Below, piece by piece: positions 1 to 6,180 of a stretch of 10,383 nucleotides of DNA (positions are counted from its first letter, which is position 1; the number at the start of each line of letters is the position of its first letter). The translations under genes were made by a program, and so were the position numbers. The notes below the pieces were generated by a model. The model made no database searches and was not told the origin of the DNA. It saw only the letters and a list, made by a program, of their open reading frames with translations. The stretch covers positions 1-10,383 of the forward strand of contig JALXCH010000629.1 in the NCBI GenBank assembly GCA_026991005.1, given 5' to 3'. The DNA is from Calditrichia bacterium (GTDB lineage Bacteria; Calditrichota; Calditrichia; RBG-13-44-9).

Positions 1-2
1 AT

Positions 3-3000
3 TTTCGTAAAGGTGCCGCCCTCATGCGCGCCTTTACCCGGGATCTGGAAAAAGGCCTGGAGGAATTCGAGAAGATTGAAAAAGAATCTCCGGAGGAAAA
101 GCCTTCCCCTTTTAACCTGTTTTTACTCTACTACTTACTTCTTCTTTTACCCCGTCCTGAAGAGCTCCCTAAACTTAAAAAGTGGGCGAAAAAACAGGAA
201 GAGAGCCCCTCCAGATCAGTTTTAAAACCCGTGTTTATGATACTTAAAAACGCCATCCTGGAGCAGCCGGTTATACCCACCAGGAAGTTTACTTCAGCCA
301 TCTATAAAAAATACAGAATACTTATACTTGTTCACAGTATATTGGTTGTGGGGTTATTGGAGTATTTACTGGAAAGCGAGAAACTTTCGGATTATTTCAA
401 CCTGTTATTTGAGGCATTTACCTGGGCACAGGATGGCGGTTATGAGTTCTTAGAGGTTCAATTGGGTGAGTTAATTTTAACTCTTAAAAACGAGATTGTT
501 GTTGAAGAACCACTTTTCCTCCACAAAAAACAGCAGAAGTTTTTTCCCATATGCAAACTCATAAAGCCTAAGCCCGCCTGGGAAAGAATGCTTTCCCGGT
601 TAAAGAGCTGGGCAGAGACCGATTTTACCACAGAGGAGGTTGAAGAACGTCTCATCTGGGTCATCGAAGCGCGAGATCCCCTGGATTTTGGTGAGAGTAC
701 GATTGTACCTAAAATTCAACGAAAAACAAAACAGGGAAAATGGTCCCGCGGGCGCAGGGTGAATCTGGATGATTTGAAAACGAATTATTCCTCACTGCTT
801 ACTTATCGGGATTTTATTCTACTCGGTAAAATATTTAATGAATACGAATCTTTTTATGATGTCCTACCTCTCTATTTTTTTGAGGATCTGGTATTTGAAA
901 TGGACAATATTTACAATGAGTACGACCTGGAGCATCCCGTTCAGTTCACCCGCGGGGATTATCTGTTCAATATCAAGAAAGAGGAAGAGCTTTACACGTT
1001 TTATTTTGTTCCAGCAATAGAGGATAAGTACACCTACCTGCCAATTGATGATTATCATGTAGAGGTTTTTGTTGCGAACAAAGCCCTATTACAACTGAAT
1101 GAAATACTGGAACCCTACATGGATGGCATTCCGGTGGAAAACGAACAGGTGCTCCAGGAAGTGATTCAACTGGTGTCCCGCGCTGTACCCGTCCAGCAGG
1201 GGAAGATAGAAATTGTAACCGATGAGGAGCAAGAAAACGAGCCGGAATTCATTTTGCGCATTTATAACAGTAGAGAAGGATTTGCTCTTACTCTGAAAGT
1301 TCGTCCCATTCCGGGGCGACATGTGTACCTTGATCCCGGTGAGGGAGAGCAGTTCATTACCTTCCGCAAAGATGGAAAATTGGTATCCGTAAAACGGTCG
1401 CTTGCCCGGGAGCGGCAAAAGGCAGAAAAGATTCTCCAGCAACTTCCCACCCTTCAGAAATATAAAAAAGGTGCTTACTACTGGGTCATTCCCACTCCCG
1501 AAGAGAGCCTGAAAGTCTTCGCAGAGATTCGGAATTTAAAGGAAGAACTAACCATCCAGTGGCCTAAAAATTTCGAGAAAAAACTGTACGGGAAGCTCGA
1601 TTTTTCGGCACTTTCCTTACACATCGGCTCCGGAGTGGATTGGTTTGAGTTATCGGGGGATGTCACCATCGATGAGAATCTGGTGATAAATTTTCGCAAC
1701 CTTCTGGAGCAGTGGGAAAACAGTAATTACAGCGAATTTGTGGAAATTTCTCCCGGCAAGCTGGTTCAGTTAACGGAACGCATGCTTAATTTTCTGAAGA
1801 AGGTACACTCGTTTACCACCGGTAAAGGGGAAAAGGTACGCCTGCACCGTTTTAGTGCTCTGGCTCTGCCGGAGCTGGAACGGGAAATTCCGGTAAGCCA
1901 GAAGACTCCCCAGTGGAAAACGTTTTTCGAGAAATTTGCCCGGGCACAGCAGTTGAAGGCTGAAGTTCCGGAAGGATTTCAGGGAACATTGCGGCCATAC
2001 CAGGTGGAAGGGTATCAGTGGCTGAGACGCCTGGCGGAACTGGAAGCGGGCGCCTGCCTGGCGGACGATATGGGGCTGGGGAAAACCATACAGGCGCTGG
2101 CACTGATTCTCTCCCGGGCAGAAGGCGGCGCAACACTGGTGATTGCTCCCGCCTCGGTGGTGTACAACTGGGAGAAGGAAGCCCGACGGTTTACTCCCTC
2201 CCTGAACCCCATTGTGCTCTCCAATCAGGCCGAGGTGGAGAATTACACCCGACCGGAGCCATACCACCTGGTGCTGTGCAATTACCACATCTTCCAGCGC
2301 TACGGAGAGCATTTTCTGAAATTTCAGTGGCAAACCATTGTTCTGGACGAAGCCCAGGCCATTAAAAATATTACCGCCAAGCGCACCCAGGCCGCGCTGA
2401 AGCTTCAGGGCAAATTTCGCATGATTACCACCGGTACTCCCATCGAAAACCATTTACAGGAGCTCTGGACGCTTTTCCGCTTTTTGCTTCCCGGATTGCT
2501 GGGTAGCTGGAAAAGTTTCCGCGAGAAATTTGTGTTACCCATCATGCGCTATCAGGACAATCAGCGGCTGGAACATCTGAAACGGCTCATTCAACCTTTT
2601 GTCCTCCGACGGTTGAAGGAACAGGTCATCAAAGAGCTTCCTCCTAAAACGGAAATTAACATGTACATTGAGCTCTCGCCGGAAGAGATGGCTTTTTACG
2701 AAGCCATTCGGGAGCAAGCGCTGAAGAATCTGGCCGCTGTAAAAGAAGAAGGCAATGGGCAGCAACGGATTCGCATTCTGGCGGAGCTTATGCGCATGCG
2801 GCGTGCAGTGTGCCATCCCAAACTGATTAATCCCTCCGTTAAACTGCCGGGCACCAAAATTGCGGTGTTGAAAGATCTTTTGCAGGAACTCATCGAGAAC
2901 CGGCATCGCACTCTGGTTTTCAGCCAGTTTGTGGATTTTCTCAAGATTGTGGAAGCGGAGCTGAAAAAATCGAAGATTTCCTATCAGTATCTGGATGGTC

Positions 3001-3359
3001 AAACGCCGGTGGCGCAGCGGCAGAAGCGCATCGAAGCCTTCCAGAACGGGGAAGGTGATGTGTTCCTCATCAGTCTAAAAGCGGGAGGTCTGGGATTAAA
3101 CCTTACGGCTGCCAGTTATGTTATTCATCTGGATCCCTGGTGGAATCCGGCGGTGGAAGACCAAGCCAGCGATCGCGCCCATCGCATCGGGCAAACCCAG
3201 CCGGTTACGGTGTACCGGTTTATTACCCGGAATACGATTGAAGAAAAAATTCTCTCCTTACACCAGCGGAAGCGGGAGCTGGCGGAATCCCTGCTCCAGG
3301 GGGCAGATACCGTACACGAGATTTCTCTGGAAGAAATGCTGGCCCTCATTACCGGTTAA
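3..3359 (+). CDS. SNF2-family DEAD/H-type helicase-like ATPase (possibly 5'-truncated by window edge)
   Basis: This is a bacterial SNF2 (Swi2/Snf2, RapA-like superfamily 2) ATPase expected to translocate on duplex DNA and remodel DNA-protein complexes. The frame is open to the left edge. The first ATG is at 24, preceded by an SD-like AAAGGTG at 9-15, so either that is the start or the protein begins upstream. Residues counted from ATG 24: roughly 1-630 is an N-terminal region of the bacterial SNF2-associated type, including a WFELSGDV stretch near 540. The ATPase core follows, with motif I DDMGLGKT (681-688), motif II DEAQ (775-778), motif III TGTPIEN (803-809), LVFSQF (964-969), SLKAGGLGLN (1017-1026) and the arginine-finger motif DRAHRIGQ (1050-1057). 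All core motifs are intact, so it should be active. The protein ends naturally at 1111 residues. The downstream neighbour is convergent, so no operon partner is visible. The role (transcription recycling, repair or defence) cannot be told from sequence. Confidence 0.93.
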   Translation, partial: FRKGAALMRAFTRDLEKGLEEFEKIEKESPEEKPSPFNLFLLYYLLLLLPRPEELPKLKKWAKKQEESPSRSVLKPVFMILKNAILEQPVIPTRKFTSAIYKKYRILILVHSILVVGLLEYLLESEKLSDYFNLLFEAFTWAQDGGYEFLEVQLGELILTLKNEIVVEEPLFLHKKQQKFFPICKLIKPKPAWERMLSRLKSWAETDFTTEEVEERLIWVIEARDPLDFGESTIVPKIQRKTKQGKWSRGRRVNLDDLKTNYSSLLTYRDFILLGKIFNEYESFYDVLPLYFFEDLVFEMDNIYNEYDLEHPVQFTRGDYLFNIKKEEELYTFYFVPAIEDKYTYLPIDDYHVEVFVANKALLQLNEILEPYMDGIPVENEQVLQEVIQLVSRAVPVQQGKIEIVTDEEQENEPEFILRIYNSREGFALTLKVRPIPGRHVYLDPGEGEQFITFRKDGKLVSVKRSLARERQKAEKILQQLPTLQKYKKGAYYWVIPTPEESLKVFAEIRNLKEELTIQWPKNFEKKLYGKLDFSALSLHIGSGVDWFELSGDVTIDENLVINFRNLLEQWENSNYSEFVEISPGKLVQLTERMLNFLKKVHSFTTGKGEKVRLHRFSALALPELEREIPVSQKTPQWKTFFEKFARAQQLKAEVPEGFQGTLRPYQVEGYQWLRRLAELEAGACLADDMGLGKTIQALALILSRAEGGATLVIAPASVVYNWEKEARRFTPSLNPIVLSNQAEVENYTRPEPYHLVLCNYHIFQRYGEHFLKFQWQTIVLDEAQAIKNITAKRTQAALKLQGKFRMITTGTPIENHLQELWTLFRFLLPGLLGSWKSFREKFVLPIMRYQDNQRLEHLKRLIQPFVLRRLKEQVIKELPPKTEINMYIELSPEEMAFYEAIREQALKNLAAVKEEGNGQQRIRILAELMRMRRAVCHPKLINPSVKLPGTKIAVLKDLLQELIENRHRTLVFSQFVDFLKIVEAELKKSKISYQYLDGQTPVAQRQKRIEAFQNGEGDVFLISLKAGGLGLNLTAASYVIHLDPWWNPAVEDQASDRAHRIGQTQPVTVYRFITRNTIEEKILSLHQRKRELAESLLQGADTVHEISLEEMLALITG

Positions 3360-3716
3360 TCTTTTTGTAGAATTTTTTGAACCGCCAAGTGCGCAACGAA
3401 GGTTCCGGGTGCGCAAAGGTTTTTAATAACTGTTGGATAAAAATTAACCGCAACATCCAGATGGCTCCCTCCGGGAACCGCCACTAACATTACAATAAAG
3501 ATGGACAAACTTACGATTGCAAATTTTGTTTAAGGTAGCTCCCGGTTTTTATCGTGCATCCATCGGGATTTTGAGGGGCAGGGAAGCGAATTCAGAAAGT
3601 TAAGAATTCACCTTTCTCTGGCTCGATTTAAAATATTAGATGGAATATTTATTTACGGAATGTTCTGTAAAATGCTACACAATTGATAATGCACCGCGCT
3701 CCTCTTTATTTCCTCA
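3360..3716. other. Gene-free part of the convergent intergenic region
   Basis: No believable coding region is seen here. The SNF2 stop is followed by T-rich sequence without a clear stem, so I cannot call a terminator. At 3381-3425 there is a degenerate direct repeat around GCGCAA and AAGGTT, beginning ACCGCCAAG, which looks like a decayed dispersed repeat. An imperfect palindrome lies at 3652-3671 (TTTAC arms, 16 of 20 positions symmetric). No gene starts downstream of it on the + strand, so its meaning is unclear. Confidence 0.6.
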
Positions 3717-3807
3717 ATGCTCTATGCTCTATGCCCTATGCTCTATGCTCTATGCTCTATGCCCTATGCCCTATGCCCTATGCTCTATGCCCTATGCCCT
3801 ATGCCCC
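3717..3807. repeat. Tandem heptanucleotide repeat, 12 units of ATGCYCT plus one diverged unit
   Basis: Twelve head-to-tail 7-bp units run from 3717 to 3800 without any indel. They differ only at the fifth base (T or C, in the order T T C T T T C C C T C C). A thirteenth unit at 3801-3807 reads ATGCCCC and leads into the next repeat. On the + strand all three frames are open through the array, because 7 is not a multiple of 3 and no stop is formed. On the minus strand every unit junction contains TAG, so all three frames are closed. It resembles the short tandemly repeated heptamers (STRR) known from cyanobacterial genomes. It is not a coding sequence. Confidence 0.95.
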
Positions 3808-3879
3808 CTATTCCCCCTATTTACCCTATTTACCCTATTTACCCTATACACCCTATACACCCCACGCACCATCCCCCCC
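3762..3879 (-). other. G-tract array with G-quadruplex-forming potential
   Basis: Read on the minus strand, the two tandem repeats plus the C-run at 3873-3879 give thirteen tracts of three or more G (C-tracts on + at 3762, 3769, 3776, 3790, 3797, 3804, 3813, 3824, 3833, 3842, 3851, 3860 and 3873). Most are separated by 4 or 6 nt; two gaps are longer (9 and 11 nt). Several overlapping sets of four tracts satisfy the usual G3-N1-7 quadruplex rule. The G-rich strand is the sense strand of the glycosyltransferase transcript, so the fold could form in its 3' untranslated RNA. Folding is inferred; the tracts are seen. Confidence 0.75.
3806..3859. repeat. Tandem 9-bp repeat, six units of CCCTATNNN
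   Basis: Six 9-bp units are in perfect register: CCCTATTCC once, CCCTATTTA three times, CCCTATACA twice. They follow the heptamer array with no gap and share its CCCTAT core, so one array probably arose from the other by a 2-bp change in period. The last unit ends 19 bp from the stop codon of the minus-strand glycosyltransferase. Confidence 0.95.
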
Positions 3880-5138
3880 TACTCCCACGCTTCAAACTTT
3901 TGCAGCAGATATTCTTTTTTCTCTTCGAAAATCTTTGCCTGTTGCTGAATGACTTCCTCGGCTTCGGTATCGCTCAATTCGGCTACCTGACGACAATAGG
4001 AACCAACCCGTCCGAAATACAACGGCGTAATGATATCCACCAACCGCCGTCGGTTTCGCGACCAGGTCTGATAAATAAAAGCAAAATCGTACAAAACCTG
4101 CGCCCACAAATCCGGTTGAAAATCCAGAATATGCTCCTTTTTTGCTTTCTGATAAACTGCCTCCAGTCCTTCCAGATTTTCCCGGGTGAGTACATTTTCG
4201 TAGAGAGGACGAAATTGCTCGTAACCTTCGCAAAACTCACGCTCCATTTTGCTTAACGTAACCGCAACGGGCGGAATTTTAGGTGTCTTGTTTAGTTCGT
4301 TCCAGATGGGTACCGGAGAATACACCACATGGTCTCGCCATTTTTCCTCGTAAGTGCCCATTAAGTAGAACATGGTGCTGATGACCTGCTGGAACATGGG
4401 ACCCAGATCCTCCGCGGGATCTTTGGGATCGTGAATTTTAGCCCCCAGATTCGCCTGCACCAGCCGATATCCTTCGGCAATGGCAGAGGTGGTCATCCAG
4501 ATGTCAATCCCGAAACGGGCGACGTCCGTTAACCAGACATCCTGTTTGGCATAAAATGCGGCCAGCATACCGGAGAACCCGAAATCGCCGCCAATGGGTT
4601 GTCGCACATCTTTCCCGTACAATGCCCGGGTCATGGGATAAATAATGTGGTTGGTGATGGTACCGTCGTATTTATGCCGTACGTAGTATGGAGCCACAAA
4701 ATCGGCTTTTCCCTCCATGATGGGTTGCACCAGATTGTACACCCAGTTGGGCTCGATACTCCGTAAATCCGCATCCAGCACCGCGCAGGCATCGGCTTTA
4801 GTGAGTACTGCAAATTCGAACACCGCCCGGAAGGATGTTCCTTTACCGGGAATCCCCCGGTAAATACTTACCCGTCGCTGCACTTTCTCCGGAATTCGTG
4901 CTGCTTCAGCTTCTTCCCGGGTGTCGTCCAGCGATCCCCCATCGGACACCAGAATCGCCGACCGGCGATCGGGGTAATATTCCACCAACCCCTCTCCCAC
5001 CACTTCCACCACATGCCGGATGGTATCTTCATTATTGAAAGAAGGAATCCCCACCAGAATGTCAATCTCTTTTAACTCCTTTCCCCACTCCACGATATTC
5101 TTTCGCAGAGCGGAACTGTAATATTTCATCTTCTTCAT
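3879..5138 (-). CDS. GT81-like glycosyltransferase (glucosylglycerate / glucosyl-3-phosphoglycerate synthase type)
   Basis: This is a 419-residue soluble GT-A-fold enzyme. It probably transfers a sugar from a nucleotide donor to D-glycerate or 3-phosphoglycerate, making a compatible solute or glycolipid precursor. Visible motifs: GIPSFNNEDTI (30-40) and SDGG (65-68) of the nucleotide-binding fold; PGKG (97-100); DADL (122-125), the DxD metal site; QPIGGDFGFSG (180-190); FGIDIW (209-214); and NLGAKIHDPKD (230-240) with H236. From memory these align in order with GpgS of mycobacteria (PGKG, DSDL, QPLSGEY, GYGVEIG, NLGVRAH), including its metal-binding histidine. About 150 extra helical residues follow (265-419); GpgS, at about 324 residues, lacks them, so it may belong to a sister family. 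ATG at 5138 is preceded by a strong GAGGAGG and an in-frame stop at 5168-5166. No GpgP-like phosphatase is nearby. The sugar and acceptor cannot be fixed from sequence. Confidence 0.82.
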   Translation of the reverse strand: MKKMKYYSSALRKNIVEWGKELKEIDILVGIPSFNNEDTIRHVVEVVGEGLVEYYPDRRSAILVSDGGSLDDTREEAEAARIPEKVQRRVSIYRGIPGKGTSFRAVFEFAVLTKADACAVLDADLRSIEPNWVYNLVQPIMEGKADFVAPYYVRHKYDGTITNHIIYPMTRALYGKDVRQPIGGDFGFSGMLAAFYAKQDVWLTDVARFGIDIWMTTSAIAEGYRLVQANLGAKIHDPKDPAEDLGPMFQQVISTMFYLMGTYEEKWRDHVVYSPVPIWNELNKTPKIPPVAVTLSKMEREFCEGYEQFRPLYENVLTRENLEGLEAVYQKAKKEHILDFQPDLWAQVLYDFAFIYQTWSRNRRRLVDIITPLYFGRVGSYCRQVAELSDTEAEEVIQQQAKIFEEKKEYLLQKFEAWE

Positions 5139-5274
5139 CTCTGCCTCCTCAAAAAAAATTTGAATTTACCCGTTGCGCTAAAAACTTTCCCTACAGGATT
5201 CATGCGGGAAAATAATTAAAAAGAAAATTAAATTGCTAAAATTTCAGAAGATATTTAAGAACCTCTCAAATAAA
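5139..5274. other. AT-rich leader upstream of the glycosyltransferase
   Basis: Apart from the ribosome binding site, this stretch is strongly AT-rich on both strands and probably holds the glycosyltransferase promoter. Several A/T hexamers could serve as -10 elements on the minus strand. None has a clearly spaced -35 partner, so I do not place a promoter. Confidence 0.4.
5144..5150 (-). promoter_or_regulatory. Ribosome binding site of the glycosyltransferase
   Basis: GAGGAGG on the minus strand sits 5 nt before ATG 5138. This spacing favours the first ATG over the second one three codons later (M4). Confidence 0.85.
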
Positions 5275-5362
5275 ATTCTTCGCCCAGCTTGCGCAGGGAA
5301 TTCTTCGTCCTGCTTGCGCAGGAGATTCTTCGCCCCACCTGCGGCGGGGCTCAGAATGACAG
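5275..5362. repeat. Three 25-bp units, ATTCTTCG plus dyad, ending CTCAGAATGACAGG
   Basis: ATTCTTCG recurs at exactly 25-bp spacing at 5275, 5300 and 5325. Each copy is followed by a GC-rich partial dyad. Unit 2 has CCTGC-TTGC-GCAGG. Unit 3 has CCCCACC-TGC-GGCGGGG with one mismatch. Unit 1 is a weaker version. The third unit alone carries the tail CTCAGAATGACA, itself near-complementary to the ATTCT start, so the whole block can fold back. The frame ATTCTTCG...CTCAGAATGACA is a dispersed intergenic repeat seen in many unrelated bacterial genomes. This copy appears to be an internally triplicated version. It is not a CRISPR: there are no unique spacers between identical repeats. Confidence 0.85.
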
Positions 5363-5670
5363 GGTAGTCCTTATTAGAACCACTGTTCTTATTTTCAGTT
5401 TAGTTGTTTTCCCGGTAAAATTCAACCGCTTTCCCGAAAATTCCGATTTAAAATTCACTCCTTAACGGGCAAAGAGTTCCCCGACAGCTCAGGAACATTC
5501 TTCCGGTAAAATCTGGAAAATATATTGCCTTTGCAACGGAACGTTCACTATTTTGAAATAAGATGCAGGAAAAGCGGATACCAGGAAGGGTTTCAACAAC
5601 AAAATGAGGAATGGGAAAAACATTCCGTAACACAGGTGGTTGCAGCAGTTAAAGGAAACCGGGGAACGAG
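5363..5670. other. Gene-free leader of the NYN-kinase operon
   Basis: No coding region is supported. A short dyad AGAAC-CACT-GTTCT lies at 5376-5389. CCGGTAAAAT occurs twice, near 5413 and 5504. TTGCCT (5525-5530) and TATTTT (5549-5554), 18 bp apart, are a weak promoter candidate for the downstream operon. A perfect 6-bp stem GGAATG/CATTCC with a 7-nt loop sits at 5608-5626. Each element is weak on its own. Confidence 0.35.
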
Positions 5671-6180
5671 ATGAGCGAGAAACAAATCATTATCGATGGT
5701 TACAACCTCATCAAAATAAACCAGGCACAATTTCCGCCAGACCTCTCCCTGGAGCAGCAGCGGGAACATCTGCTGCGGCTGCTGCATTCTTCTCCCCGCT
5801 TCTACGGAAAACAAATCACCGTGGTTTTCGACGGCGCCCAACCGCTGTTGCCTGCCTTCCGTTTTCGCTATCGGGGCATTCGGGTTTTGTTTTCGGGAAA
5901 AGGCGCAACAGCAGATGATGTCATTCGCCGCATGATCCGCAACTCCTCACATCCGGAAGAGATTCTGGTGGTTACATCCGATCGGGAAATTCAATTCACT
6001 GCCCGAGATCTGGGAAGCGCTGTGGCGGAGTCCCGCCATTTCTGGAAGCAGCTAACCGCCCATTCCACCACCACCCCCTCTCCGGAGACCGAAGCACAGA
6101 AAGACCGCGAGCTCTCCCAACGAGAAGTAGAGGAATGGCTGGAACTGTTCCGCCAGCGGAGGGAAAGCGATGAAGATTAA
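5671..6180 (+). CDS. YacP/Rae1-like NYN-domain endoribonuclease
   Basis: This 169-residue protein belongs to the YacP-like NYN (PIN-like) nuclease family. The Bacillus member Rae1 cuts mRNA within translating ribosomes. Visible features: IIIDGYN (6-12) with catalytic D9 and N12; VVFDG (51-55) with D54; GKGATADD (77-83), with D82/D83 completing the acidic metal site; and VTSDREI (101-107) with D104. The order and spacing are those of the family, and the length is normal (about 170). The C-terminal tail (132-169) is polar and rich in E, Q and R, probably a flexible or helical RNA- or ribosome-contact segment. An in-frame TAA at 5650 leaves ATG 5671 as the only canonical start, with GGGGA as a modest SD. 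The gene overlaps the histidine kinase by 11 bp, so the two are probably co-transcribed. The ribosome role is inferred from Rae1. Confidence 0.9.
   Translation: MSEKQIIIDGYNLIKINQAQFPPDLSLEQQREHLLRLLHSSPRFYGKQITVVFDGAQPLLPAFRFRYRGIRVLFSGKGATADDVIRRMIRNSSHPEEILVVTSDREIQFTARDLGSAVAESRHFWKQLTAHSTTTPSPETEAQKDRELSQREVEEWLELFRQRRESDED
6158..6163 (+). promoter_or_regulatory. Ribosome binding site of the histidine kinase, inside the NYN gene
   Basis: GGAGGG lies 6 nt before ATG 6170, within the last codons of the NYN gene. It supports the 11-bp overlap start and translational coupling. Confidence 0.8.

Noticed and set aside
1770..2453. Long minus-strand open frame of 227 codons inside the SNF2 gene
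   Set aside because: It lies fully antisense to the conserved ATPase motifs, and its translation resembles no family and has low-quality composition.
3360..3425. Intrinsic terminator after the SNF2 gene
   Set aside because: T-runs are present but no stable GC stem precedes them.
3640..4256. Three overlapping + strand open frames with Y-A-L-C-S/P-M repeats
   Set aside because: They arise because the 7-bp repeat has no stop on +. They run antisense into the glycosyltransferase and show no normal protein composition beyond the repeat.
5275..5362. CRISPR array
   Set aside because: The 25-bp units are directly joined, vary internally and have no unique spacers; no cas genes are near.
5604..5630. 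Eight-codon upstream ORF before the NYN gene, overlapping a 6-bp stem
   Set aside because: The SD is 13 nt away and the peptide has no attenuator-like run of one amino acid; it fits chance.
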